DNA from: Paguma larvata
Lineage: Eukaryota > Chordata > Mammalia > Carnivora > Viverridae
Assembly (NCBI GenBank): GCA_030068075.1
Contig: CM057825.1
Location: 80,429,123-80,493,122 of the forward strand
DNA length: 64,000 nucleotides
Direction: 5' to 3'
In this document: piece by piece, positions 47,086 to 58,690 of the stretch
Numbering within the stretch: the stretch's first letter is position 1
Layout: each line of letters starts with the position of its first letter
Notes under the pieces: model-generated
What the model saw: the letters and a program-made list of their open reading frames with translations, nothing else
The model's database searches: none
Told to the model about the DNA's origin: nothing
Program-made: the position numbers and the translations under genes

Positions 47086-48110
47086 GATAATCCTTTAGTG
47101 CTCTTAGTCATGAACCAATTTCAGTGTTATTACTTATGCATTTGCATTTTGTCTGAAACAAAACCATTAAGAAAAAAAATAATTTTAAGTCATGCTGTAA
47201 AAATTAGCTTTTAGCCAATTTACCTGAAAGTAAATCCATTACAATTAGAGGTCATTCGTTTTTCATTATTAGGAAACCTCTCCATTCTTATGGATTCTTT
47301 TCTGTTTTGGTATTAAAAACTATGAACTGTGAATTACCAATGGGTAACAGCTGCATGCATGATTATTTGTTAGTAAAACATCCCAAGCAAAGGCAAACCA
47401 TTACAGGATATCTGTTGGACATTTGATTTTTTTTTTATTTCCCTCAAAGCTAAAGCTGGCCATAAAGTTCATCTGGTGGCAATGTTTTGAATGTATTTTA
47501 AATTGAGATAGCAGCAGGCCAGTGCTATCTATAGAAAACTGCATTTGGTTCTATTGCCAATATGTGCTGCCTTTTTTTTTCTACACTCCGTCTGTTATCA
47601 GGTGCTTCTTTATGTCACTGTCATGCTTCCTAGAAAAACGAAAAGAATAATAGCATAAACTTCAACATCTTCCTTTGCTACCAATGCAGACCCTACAATT
47701 ATTAGATTTAAGGTACATTTGCATTAAATATTAATCATTTTAATCTGGCCAGAGCCCCCCGTGTTATTTCAAGACTGGCTTCTCCCTCATCCTACGGATT
47801 TTGGTGGAAAGGACAGTCTTGGTGTCTTGCCAGCTTCTGCTGCAAGGAGACTCGAGCCTGTCCACTCATGGTATCTCACCGTTTGGTCTTGCCCCAGACA
47901 AGGCAACTTAGAATGTGTGTGTGTGTGGGGGGGGGAATACGAGTCTTATTTATTTTTTGCATCTCAAGATTTAAAGATGCATACTTGGAAATATAAGCAC
48001 TTATGTTTTCTGACCTGCGAAGATAGTCTGTTTGAAGTAGGAAAACATGTACCTTATAATCAAGGAGAAGCAGGGACTGCTTGGTTGAGAGATATTGAGT
48101 GAACTTTAAT
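47086..48110. other. Unique block, candidate conserved non-coding DNA
   Basis: 47130-47730 is repeat-free with octamer-like ATTTGCAT, CATGCATGATTATTTG and CCATTACAATTAGAGG. It resembles conserved non-coding DNA in texture. 47918-47936 is (TG)n(G)n. No gene. Confidence 0.35.
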
Positions 48111-48240
48111 GATACTATTTGCACCCCTGTACCTAGCTGTTTCTGAAGTGAGAGCCATCCTTACATTTCCAGGTATATAAGCCAACAAATTCCCTCTTTT
48201 CTGCTTAAGCTGGTTTGAATGCTTCCAACCAAAATAGTAT
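48111..48240 (+). repeat. LTR-like 3' end fragment
   Basis: ATAAGCCAACAAATTCCCTCT followed by GCTTAAGCTGGTTTGAATG is old LTR 3' end wording. Confidence 0.45.
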
Positions 48241-49149
48241 ACATCGGAGTGACATTATGCTGAGAAAAACTAAGTGTTATGGCTCCTTAAGTATGAAATG
48301 TCAGGGTTAAATAAATAAAAGTACTCACGATCTGTCACTGCATGGGAAGAAGCTTCTGGACATGAATTCTCTGACATCTCTCAGTATTTTCCACTCTAGA
48401 CACTTGAAAGTTTGGGAAAATCATTTTATTTCATACTTTACTCTGTTAAATACAAGTTTTAGTTAATTCACAGTAAAAGTACTACCATGGTGAGATGGCT
48501 TTTTACCATGTCGATTTCTCCAAATTCTTTTCCCATATGGGTCCAGGTTAAGATCTGCCACAAGAGAAATTTGTACAGGGTTTGGTGCTAAAGGGTACCC
48601 ATTTCTCAGCTCTGAGGATTGCTGCAGGGCAGGCACTGTTGGAGTTTGTGCATGTTGTCATGGATCTGCTGGTGGCAAGGGAGCGCTGCTGGGCCCATGG
48701 CACCCCCAGCTCCCACCCAACTCCTCAGCCTCTAAGAATCCTGGGATAGGGGCATGTATAGCTCTATGGTACAAAGATATTGGCTTATCCCACAAGTGGC
48801 CCAAGTTGTCAGGATAGAAGTCAGTGAATAGGTGATCTTTCAGTTTGTCCTAGCGGGATCTGCTTTGTCCTTGGTTGTCCCTACTTTGTGTCCATCTTCT
48901 CTTCCTGACTGCGGATGCTCAGGCTCATCACCAGACCTATAGGCGCAGACTTCCATGGCTGCATATGGGATAATACATGTAAGAGTGAATTCACTGATTC
49001 TACCTGCCTGCTTGAACTCTAACTGATGGCTGGTCTATTTTTGTTATTCACTTCTGAAGCCATATGAGAGTTTATTTATTATTGGGAATCAACACTGGTG
49101 AAGTTGAAGGAATTTAAGCTTTATTCTCAGTTTTTGCAATCTGTCTTTG
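48241..49149. other. Intergenic DNA
   Basis: 48600-48980 is GC-richer and old-repeat-like, but not assignable. No gene. Confidence 0.35.
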
Positions 49150-49270
49150 CCACTTGCTATCTGTATGGCTTTGACCAAGTCGTTTGAGCTCTTGATGCAT
49201 TAGTTTCTTTACCTATCAAATGGAAAAGAGTATATCTACCAGTAGGATTGCTATTAGGATTCACAAGGAA
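49150..49270 (+). mobile_element. MIR SINE remnant
   Basis: TGCCACTTGCTATCTGTATGG, ATTAGTTTCTTTACCTATCAA: sense MIR core. Confidence 0.75.
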
Positions 49271-49472
49271 ATTACATTTGTTTTGCCACTAGACTATTGT
49301 TCATTACTGCAATCCCAGCATCTAGTCCCCAAATCAGTACATTGTACCTACTTCACAACTCTTCTAAATTGATGGACAAACAGGTGTGTGCTCAATACAT
49401 ATTAACCTCTTCTAGTCTTTATTTGAGTTATGATAGAGTAAATTATTTCGCAGATAATATTTAGTTTCTTCC

Positions 49473-49693
49473 AGGGCACCTGGGTGGCTCAGTCGACTGG
49501 ACGTCTGACTTCAGCTCAGGTATGATCTCACAGCTCATGAGTTCGAGCCCCATGTCAGGTTCTGTGCTGACAGCTTGGAGCCTGGAGCCTGCTTTGGATT
49601 CTGTGTCTTCTTCTCTCTCTGCCCCTCCCCACTCATGCTCTGTCTCTCCCTCCTTCAAAAATAAATAAACATTAAAAAATTTTTATGCTATTC
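49473..49693 (+). mobile_element. Carnivore SINE (SINEC)
   Basis: AGGGCACCTGGGTGGCTCAG head; ATAAATAAACATT tail. Target duplication TATTTAGTTTCTTCC is perfect at 49458-49472 and 49694-49708. Confidence 0.96.
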
Positions 49694-49759
49694 TATTTAG
49701 TTTCTTCCTCCAAAAAAATCTACAAGGGAGAAGCATATTTCCCTACTTCATTGATGTTG

Positions 49760-50075
49760 ATCTTGGCCATGTGACTTATCTTGACCGATGGGATGTTAGA
49801 AATGTGAGCAAAGATTTGATGTATGCTTCCATAGTAGGATTTGCTCTCTTTCTCTTCTGCCTCCACCAAGATAAGAATATATAGCAGGTAGCCACTGCTC
49901 CTTCAGCCTGGGCCTCTGGATGAGACCAGCGAAACAAAGCAGTTCTGGTCCAGTCTAAAGAAAAGACACTCCTACTGACCCATAGACACGTGACTAAGAA
50001 CCAAAGCTTATTTTCTACGACCTGATTATTGGGTGGTTTGTTATGAAACAATTGCTCACTGATACAGAGGGGCTT
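49760..50075 (+). repeat. Old dispersed repeat, LTR-like
   Basis: TTGGCCATGTGACTTATCTTG, ACCGATGGGATGTTAGAAA, then GATTATTGGGTGGTTTGTTAT and CTGATACAG at the end. Shares layout with 41545-41870. Confidence 0.5.
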
Positions 50076-50363
50076 AGTTATAAAGATAGAATCAATATTT
50101 ATAGATATAGCATGAAAAAAACCTTTAAAACTCAATTGGGTTTATGTGCTTATTTATTATAAATTAGACAAACAGATTTGAACAATAGTTTAAAACAGTC
50201 ATTGGCCATGAGTACCCATAATCCATGAGTACAATTCTGCTTATACTTCTGGAATAGCTGTATGGGGATTTGAAGAGCACAAGAGTTGGTAACTATTCTT
50301 AATGAGTACATGAATGTGTCCTCAGGAAAAGTGAGAATCTTCTTTTAAAAAATACCTCATCTA

Positions 50364-50566
50364 GGGGTGCCTGGGTGGCTTAGTCGGTTAAGCGTCTGAC
50401 TTCGGCTCAGGTCATGATCTCACGGTTGATGGGTTCGAGCCCCGCATTGGGCTCTGTGCTGACAGCTCAGAGCCTGGAGCCTACTTCAGATTGTCTCTCT
50501 CTCTCTCTGTCCCTCCTTGAATCATGCTCTGTCTCTTTCTGTATCTAAAAAATAAATAAAACATTA
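50364..50566 (+). mobile_element. Carnivore SINE, first of a doublet
   Basis: GGGGTGCCTGGGTGGCTTAG head and full body. Flanks AAATACCTCATCT at about 50350-50362 and 50570-50582. Confidence 0.95.
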
Positions 50567-50584
50567 AAAAAATACCTCATCTCA

Positions 50585-50810
50585 GGGGTGCCTGGATGGC
50601 TCAGTGGGTTAAGTGTCTGACTTTGGCTCAGGTCATGATCTCACAGTTTTTGAGTTTGAGCCCTGCATCGGGCTCTGTGCTTACAGCTCAGAACCTGGAG
50701 CCTGCTTCGGATTCTGTGTCTCCCCCTCTCTCTCTGCCCCTCCTCTGCTCACGCTCTGTCTGTCTGTCTCTCTCTCTCTCTCAAAAATAAATAAATGTTA
50801 AAAAAATTTT
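50585..50810 (+). mobile_element. Carnivore SINE, second of a doublet
   Basis: GGGGTGCCTGGATGGCTCAG head and full body. Flanks AAATACCTCATCTCAG (50570-50585) and AAATGCTTCATCTCAG (about 50815-50830). Its left flank is the right flank of the first SINE. Confidence 0.95.
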
Positions 50811-50889
50811 TTTAAAATGCTTCATCTCAGAGCTCTGTAACTGGCTCAGTATAGGGTCGCTGTGTTGCTTATTATTTGGACATGTAGAA

Positions 50890-51090
50890 AGAATTCTGCA
50901 CTACTTAGAGGCTGTGACCTTGGAGAAGAAGAAACTCAATTCATTTCCTCATCTTTAAAAGGTAGATGGTAATATTTACCACCCAATGGAATTGTGTGAC
51001 CTAAATGAAAGCATGCACACAAAGCTCTTAGCATGCTGTCTGGCACATAATAAGCAGTCAATAGAAGTTAGTCCTTGTTAGAGTTGTTAT
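50890..51090 (+). mobile_element. MIR SINE remnant
   Basis: AGGCTGTGACCTTGGAGAAG, TTCATTTCCTCATCTTTAAA, GCATGCTGTCTGGCACATAAT, AGTCAATAGAAGTTAGTCC. Confidence 0.8.
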
Positions 51091-54000
51091 TATTGTGAGT
51101 GACAGAATGCTTAGGCACGATGCCAGGCTAATTCTGCCATTCTAAACCACAGTGAAAGTGATAGAGCATTCCAGCTTGGCTCCATGATTGGACAGGGAGT
51201 CTTGTAGCAAGAAGAATTCATTAAAGAGAAGATCCAGGAGAACTTATGAAAGAGAAAATAATGTAGATCTTAATTTTTTATGGCTATTCTAATGGAGTCT
51301 TTCGGATCAGATTTCGGATTTCCTTTCCTTGGACTAAGAAATCCAAACACATTTAGTTAACTTTGTTGTTTACCTATGGATTATCTATTAATTTTTCATA
51401 TTTGTCATTTTATTTTATTTTGTTAAGACAGTGGATCAAGGAAGGTCTGATCTGAGCAACTATGGTGGAGCAGTAATAGGCTGGTTTAGAGTACATCTTT
51501 TACTATTTTATTTTATCATTTTGTTTTATTTTGTCTTGCAGTATTCATTACCATCCTATCTTCTTCTATTCTTAGTCAATGATATGGTAGGTGGGATTGA
51601 TCCTATTTGTAGCCCTAGACTGGGCCTCGTTTGACTTGTCAGTATCTCATTCCAGTGGCCCTTGTGATTGGTTGAGAATTAGGCATATGATCCGAAATGG
51701 ACCAAGGAGATCCTGAAAAAAAAATTTGTATTTGATTGTTGGAGTCTTTCTTTTCTTGGCTGTCATGATATGAAGATACCACATTTGCAGTTGCTAGATG
51801 GGGTCACTAGAGGCAAATATGCAGAACTGGAGAATAAAATCAACAGGGAGTAAAATAAAGTGTGAGAGATAGAGACAAATTGTCTCATTGGTAAAATCAA
51901 TGAAGCTGCTAAATTCAGCCTTACCTGAAGTCAGATTTGCCTCTGGATTTCAGCTGCTTAAGCACTGTTTAAGGCAGTTTGAATTTGGTTTTCTGTTGCC
52001 TGCAACATAAAGCATAATCCACACCCTATTTATACACTCCATGGAAAGCTTAGGTGATCAATAATAATAATGAGGTTAAAAATAATTTACAAATAAAAGT
52101 CCTGCTTTAGCACTGTGGCACATTCAGCTGGTTGCCCATTTTTTACTATTCTTTTTCCTTCCTTTTGACTTGGGATGTGTAGCAGAAAAAGGATCACCTA
52201 ATTACACTTTCAAAACACTTTCTTAAGAAAATAGAATGTAAGATGTAATGTTAGATGAAAAAAGCAGGGCAAAAAATTCTATCTATATACATATATCCAT
52301 ACACATATATAATGCATATATAATTCTATATATAGTATAATCTCAACTATGTGGACATAGATAGGAAAATATTACTTTCATAATAAAAGAGAAACATTAT
52401 TAAAAATACTCTTTCCTACCATGGCACTATTAATATAGGACATTGTCTTTTTAGGCACAAAACACCCCCTCACTATCTAGATGGTCCTTGTGACACTTCT
52501 GTTACGCTCATTTGTCACGCAATCATTTCCCTTAACAACTAGATTGTGATCAAACATTACAGCGCATTAATTCCCTAGTGAGACAAGTTAGAATATAGTG
52601 TGCCCTGCTGTTTTGTCACATTTTCCTCTTTTTATTGTAACTTTCTTTTAACATCACCAAATTTGGTGCTTTTATCAAAATGATTGACTCTTAAATTGGA
52701 AGATTTGTTTGATGGTTAGGCTCCATATCTCGAGTTAGAGCGTTTCACTTAAGATTTATAAGAGCCTGAGAATGGCGTTATCTTCACCGGCCTTACATAA
52801 CACATATATCAGGTACTAGGTTTCTCATTCCTGAGTTGTAAGTTCAAAAACAAAGAGAAAGTGAAAGAAAAACTTTCTACTCTTGAAGGTAAGTGTAAAA
52901 TGTCTTAACAACTTTTTATGCACTCTCTCTAATTGTTATGAGATTCTATTTTTCCTGTCTTGACATATACCTTTAAAATAGTTGTCTTTCTGACAAAGCA
53001 AAGGAAATGAGTTATTCCAAGCGGGGGCTAATGAAGCTGACATTAATAAGAACTTTGAAATATTATTGACATGGTTGATTTGCAAGTTCTACGACTAAGT
53101 TTGTTGTTTTTAATTGTCAGGAGAATATGTTTACACTTCCAGGAGTACAGATGAGGTGATGGAATTGTTACCAGGAGGGAAAAAAGTAACAAAAGGGTAT
53201 ATTGCATACATCTTCCTAATGGGTGATATAATCACAAGGATGTTTTTAAAAATGTGAGTTATTTTCTAATGTCTTTGAGCATACATAGCTTCTTAGGGCT
53301 GTTCCTCTTGCCCTTTGAGGGGATGAGGTGGTGGTAGGGGAGGGAGTGTGGTAAGAGAAGGAAGGCCAGAGATGGAGAAGGGAGACTTGGGGGTTTGCTT
53401 TGTGTTGGTTCAACAAGGAGAATTCTGTGTCTTTCTCAAAGGTGGACTTTTAAAGCACCGGTGAAACAATGGAGCCACTGTGATAACATTGGTGACAGAG
53501 AGAAAATTTATAGTCATCATTTAGGTTTTTTCTGCATTTTAATGAGAAAGATACGCAAGGTCATAATCTGAACTAAAGTATAAATCTGATTCACAGTAAA
53601 ATGAAATTATTGCAGGATGATATTATTCTTTGATTCCACCTAGATCTTAAATTATATATCTTGGCACATTAAATTATGCCAAATGAGCATTTCTTTTTCT
53701 TTCAAGATATTTGTAGTAATATACTCAATTATAGATAAGATGATAGGCAAAATTTTAAACAATTTTCTTACTCTTTGCCAAAGATTCATAGTAGAACTTC
53801 AGTGGATGCCGTGAGCATGGGGAACGCTTACTGAATAGCCTTTCGATTTACCGTGATATTTGGAACAATAAATGTTGACCAAGGTTAGTTAGATTTCATT
53901 CTTCCCTGTCGTGAGGGTTCTATTTCACTTGTTCTTAGCTTATATTACATAACACATACACAAATCTTTAGATACTTTGCGTATCTCAAGAAGAAATTTT

Positions 54001-54374
54001 ACATATGGCATTTTTTCCCACTCAGCATTAAGTTTAACAGTTGTTTTAGAAGTTTTCAACAAATCGACGGATTAAAATTCAAATAATTAACTATGGTTAG
54101 TATCAGAGAATATTTTTAATATGTGCATTTAAAATAATTATTGAGTATTTAAATCCATCTCAAAAATATGAAATCTATCATTATTTTTCCCAAATCTGGA
54201 ATGGTGCCAGAACCTTAGCTCATTTTCCATATTCATAATTAAGCATGTTTAAGACTTCTAAGAGGCAGGGACAGATAGTATTCTAATAACTGTCCATGGA
54301 CCTTTAACCTACAATCTTTAAAAAGAATAATTTACTCTCATTTGTGAATTTAATCGTATACTAAGGAGTTTAAG
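51091..54374. other. Mostly unique intergenic DNA
   Basis: 51590-51980 has old-repeat-like wording, not assigned. 52265-52335 is an AT-rich TATATA block. 52980-53180 is repeat-free with non-coding-conserved texture. No gene. Confidence 0.4.
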
Positions 54375-54595
54375 AGCAAGGACCCTTGGACGAGGCTGCC
54401 TGGCTAAGTTCCATACTAGCTACCTAACTGAGTTTATATTATTTAACCTCCTTTCTCTCAGTTTCCTCATCTGTGAAATGGAGATAATTGTATAGTTGAT
54501 TAGAGGACTGTTGCCAGGATTAAAAGAGTTGATAAATGTAAAACCACTCAGAATCGTGCCTGGCTCAGAGAAGGCTCAATAAATATTAGCAATTT
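54375..54595 (+). mobile_element. MIR SINE remnant, nearly full length
   Basis: AAGAGCAAGGACCCTTGGAC, GTTTCCTCATCTGTGAAATGG, CGTGCCTGGCTCAGAGAAGG, CTCAATAAATATTAGC. Confidence 0.85.
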
Positions 54596-54638
54596 TGATG
54601 ACTTTTTACTCTCTCAAAGGCTGATTTAAAATAATCCA

Positions 54639-54807
54639 GGGTCTCCTGGTTGACTCAGTCAGTCATGCATCTGACTCTTGATTTTAGCTCATGTCATAAT
54701 CCCAGGGGCGTGAGATCGAGCCCCACTTTGGGTTCCACACTAAGCATGGAGTCTCCTTAAGATTCTCTCTCTCAAAAAATGAAGTAAAATAAAATAAATA
54801 GAAAAAA
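54639..54807 (+). mobile_element. Carnivore SINE (SINEC), older subfamily
   Basis: GGTCTCCTGGTTGACTCAG head, short CT-rich middle, AAAATAAAATAAATAG tail. Target duplication TAAAATAATCCA at 54627-54638 and 54808-54819. Confidence 0.92.
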
Positions 54808-54819
54808 TAAAATAATCCA

Positions 54820-56055
54820 ATGAATACTACTTTCTTATGCTTTCAAATCACAATATGTCACACCAGGTATACATTGAGTCTCAAGCCCTATTTCACTCTG
54901 TTTAAATGAAAATTACAGAATATCTAGTCAATACTTTGAACGACACTTGCTATTGCATTATGGGAAGAAGACAATCAACTAGTGAAAATGATATTTTCTT
55001 CATCTGTGTCACTAATATTCTGAGGAACTAAAAAATAAAGCATATAATATACATGTTGCAGGAAACGCATAAGTCTAATGTAATAACTTTTTCATTCCCA
55101 GGGTGCTTGCAAAGTTTAATTAGTTAACATTTGAAAAGTGCTTTGTGGATTAAAAGTGCTACATAAGTGCTAAATCTTTATTGTTAGTAACAAAAGGCCA
55201 AGTTTGAAAGAACACATCAAGCATATTCTACAAAGGAATTGTATTTTATTGTAATTTTTGCTTTTCAACTTTGTAGAAAACTGCCATTAAAGTTTATTCT
55301 TGTAAGAGATAAAAGCAGAGCACTCCCACTGGAAAGCTCAGCTCAGTTAACCCGGTGATAATGGTGGGGCTTTGACTACGCCACCCCAGACCAATGTCTT
55401 TTACTTTCATTAACACTGAAGAGAAGACAGTCATACTCAACCCCTACCTACTTAAGATGCAGATATGAAAATAAAGACTCCCGGAGGTATTAGTTAACAT
55501 TAGCTTTGAGTTCTTCGGAGGACAGTGCAATTTATAATTGTTGTGATTATTGCTCAGTGACACTGCACTCCCCATGTGTTTGGTGCAATGGTGCTGAAGC
55601 GTTTGAAGAGTCTTTGCCTATAGTATTGACTATAGGCGATTCTCCCGTCCGTTACCCTCCATCCCCTCCTAAAGAGAGCAAATGGGAGCACAGCAAGGTG
55701 GAGAATCCCTGCAGATATCTTGCAGCTGCAAACACTTCGAGACCACCTAACCCAACACTTTCATTCCCCAGACACAAGTAAAACCTACTTTGAAAAGAAA
55801 ACAGTAATTGTACAGTTTAGATGGGTAGACTGTATGGTGTATGGATGATATAGCAATAAAATTGTTTTAAAAAAACACTCGCATGAGTAAATATGTGTGT
55901 ATGGTGGATGTAAATGCCTGCTTCTTCGGCTGTTCTCTAAACTGAGTGGCAAACCTACTTCACTGGGCTTGTTCTCATTTACTTGTGGTCTTCGATGGAT
56001 TACGGAAGGTAGTGATGTTGGTCAGATAAGAACCCCAGGTGATCTCTTCTTTCTT
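54820..56055. other. Unique intergenic DNA
   Basis: Contains one LINE-tail-like fragment (55100-55190). An open frame at 55506-55781 has no family resemblance and no CpG island or splice support. Confidence 0.45.
55100..55190 (+). repeat. Possible L3/CR1-type LINE tail
   Basis: TTGAAAAGTGCTTTGTGGATT followed by AAAAGTGCTACATAAGTGC, then TTTATTGTTAGTAA. This resembles the tail of old CR1/L3-type LINEs. Confidence 0.4.
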
Positions 56056-56069
56056 AAGAGCCAATGGCA

Positions 56070-56233
56070 GGGGCACCTGGGTGGCTCAGTCAGTTGACGC
56101 TTGATTTAGGCTCAGGTCATGATCCCAGGGTTGTGGGCTCGAGCCACATGTCAGGGTCTGCACTGAGTATGGAGCCTGCTTAAGAGTCTCTCTCTCTCCT
56201 TTATGCTCTGTCTCTATTAAAAAAAAAAAAAAG
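56070..56233 (+). mobile_element. Carnivore SINE (SINEC), older subfamily
   Basis: GGGGCACCTGGGTGGCTCAG head; poly-A tail. Imperfect target duplication AAGAGCCAATGGCA / AAAAGCTACTGGCA. Confidence 0.92.
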
Positions 56234-56659
56234 AAAAGCTACTGGCAAACAAGTTATTTATGTTTTTCTTTTTATCAGATGGCATTGACTTGACTTTTCA
56301 GGGATTCTGAAAAGATCTTGTTAACCTATCAAACTTTCCTTTTCACACTCTTTTCCAATTCAGTTTCTTACCCAGCCCCTGGCTGTTGATTTCTGACATT
56401 TCTTTAACCTGGGAGTTCTATTCCTTTAGGTCAGTAGTTCTCCACTGGGAGTTTGTTATGGGGCACCTGGTATTGAGAGGAGACCTTTTGGATGACCACA
56501 ATCAATTGGAGTGGGAGACAGGGATGAAGATAAATGTCTTTCATGAGAAGTCAGTCGTGTAGAACAAAGAATTATCCTACCCAAATGCTAAAAGTGCATG
56601 TGGTGAGAGATATTGACAGAGTCCGGCTTTAAAATTTGATTCCTTTTAACTTGTAAATA

Positions 56660-57160
56660 CAGCAACCTCCCCTCATTCACGGTTTTGCTTTCTGCGGTTT
56701 CGGTTGCCTGCAGTCAACCATGGTCTAGAAGCAGATGATCCCCCTTTTGACAAATCATCAGAAGGTCAGTCAGTAGCCTACCACCACGTCACGGTGCCTA
56801 CATCTTCCACCTCGCCTCATCTCATCAAGTAGGCGTTTTACCCTCTCACATCATCACAAGAAGAAAGGTGAGTTGAGAACAATAAGATATTCGGAGAGAG
56901 ACAACAGTCACATAGCTTTTATGACAGTACCGTATATTAATATGATTTTTATTGCACTACTGTATATTGTTATAACAGTACTATTTTATTATTAGTTGTT
57001 GTTGTTAATTTTGTACTCTGATAATTTATAAGTTACATTTTATCTTTGGTATATATGTTTAGGAAAAACATGGAATATATAGAGTTCAGCATCATCTGCA
57101 GTTTAAGGCATCCACTAGGGGTTTTGGAACGTATCCCCTGTGGATAAGGGGGGACTATTG
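56660..57160. mobile_element. Tigger-type (TcMar) DNA transposon, about 500 bp
   Basis: It is flanked by TA on both sides (56658-56659 and 57161-57162). The ends are imperfect inverted repeats: CAGCAACCTCCCCTCATTCA at the left; at the right GGATAAGGGGGGACTATTG, which reversed gives CAATAGTCCCCCCTTATCC. Internal wording (GGAACGTATCCCCTGTGGATA, GGCATCCACTAGGGGTTTTGG) is typical of a short Tigger derivative. It has no transposase frame, so it is non-autonomous. Confidence 0.8.
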
Positions 57161-57384
57161 TAGTGGAGTTGTTGTCACTGACATTCAGAACTTACCATAA
57201 ATTCAGTAGTCTTTCCTTGGAACTAGTTTTGATATATAGACTGGTTAGAGCTGGTGGGAAGAGTACATGTAGATGACTTTCTTGGAAATAATGCTCTCAT
57301 GGGGGCAAAGAAGATGGAAAAGGAAGAATCAGTGTGTGGCAAGTACTGTTGGTTGACTGACTGGCAGCAATATCTACCCCCCCT

Positions 57385-57660
57385 CCACCTTCCTTATTGT
57401 CTCCTTTCACAAGAGGCTGGAAAAACTAACTGACTCCCTCAGCTTTCCTTGTAGATGACTGACCATGTGACCAAATGCTAACCCATCCGATGTAAGTGAA
57501 AGCCCTGCTCAGGGTGGGAGGAGGGGCTTCTGGTAAACTATTGCTTTCCTGGTAAAAGTCATGCTGTTGCCCCTTCCCCTTTGTCCTGCTCTGAGTAGGG
57601 CCGTGATGTCCAGAGCCATCCTTCAACATAAAATGAAAGCCATACCAAGGAAAAGCCAGT
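57385..57660 (+). repeat. Old dispersed repeat, LTR-like
   Basis: CCTTGTAGATGACTGACCATG, TAACCCATCCGATGTAAGTG, AGGGGCTTCTGGTAAACTAT. Same group as 41545-41870. Confidence 0.5.
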
Positions 57661-58439
57661 ACACAGAGTATGGTAAAGAAGAATAGAATGATCCTGAACC
57701 TCAGAATATTCTTGAGTGGCCAAAATTCCAACTGTTGGCCTTGATCTTGTTATATGAAATTTGATTTGAGACAGTTAGGTTTTCTATTATATCTAGCTGA
57801 ACATGTTCCTGAAAATATAGAATCAGAGGAAACTTGCCTATGTATGCATAATTTTGCCTATGTCTATGTCCATGCCTGCATCTTCCCAGAATATTCTGTC
57901 AATCAGCATCACTCTACTCTGTGCCCTAAAGAGTAGCCAACCCTGACAAGGCCCTCATTTAACCAATTTCAACCTTTACTGAGGGTCTACTACTGGAAAG
58001 GTAATATAGCTGAAATAAAAATGAATAAGGTATAGTCCCTACCTTGTGAGTTTGAATTTAGAGAAAAATGAGGTAGACAAATGATTTTACTGGGTTATTC
58101 TGCTCCATTTTATATCAGCACCCTTAATATCATTGATTTGGAAAGCATGGACTGTGGTTTGGAGGTAAGAGAGACTGGAAGGCAGAGAGGCTAATTAGAA
58201 AGTTACTACCATCATTTAGGCAAGGGCAGTGTCTGTACCACAGCATGGCTCAGGAGATGCCCTTGCTCAGTGGCCAAATACGATATAAGGTAGAGCTTCT
58301 GAGTTATCAAGGATACTCTCCTTTTTACTTGAGCAATTGGCCTTTCAACTGCTTTCCCACATTTTTATGAATCTGCTTGTTAAAGTCATCTATTCTTATA
58401 TCAGAGTTTGATATAGCATCTATGCTGTGCTTAGTGAAA
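57661..58439. other. Unique intergenic DNA
   Basis: No gene or strong repeat seen. Confidence 0.4.
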
Positions 58440-58690
58440 GTGTTGCTGCTTAGGGGTCAGGAGTGTATACTCTGGCTTTGAATTCTAGCTTTCCTACTTA
58501 TAAATGTGGATTTGTACTTAGACAAGTTACCAAACATCTTTATGCTTTAGTTCTATCTGTAAAATGGAGATAAATTAACACTACTTTATACCCCTGTTGA
58601 AATGATTAAATGTGATAATATATGTTCATTTATATAGAACAATGCCTGGCATATCATAAATGCTTAATAAATATTAGCTATTATTGTTAT
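58440..58690 (+). mobile_element. MIR SINE remnant, nearly full length
   Basis: TTAGACAAGTTACCAAACATC, ATCTGTAAAATGGAGATAAAT, CAATGCCTGGCATATCATAAA, TGCTTAATAAATATTAGC. Confidence 0.85.

Noticed and set aside
50585..50660. tRNA gene at SINE heads
   Set aside because: The heads are tRNA-derived but diverged, lack a full cloverleaf and are followed by SINE body and A-rich tail.
55506..55781. 91-codon open frame starting MSSSEDSAIYNCC when alternative starts are allowed
   Set aside because: No family resemblance, no CpG island, no splice structure and no conservation evidence; chance frame length in unique DNA.
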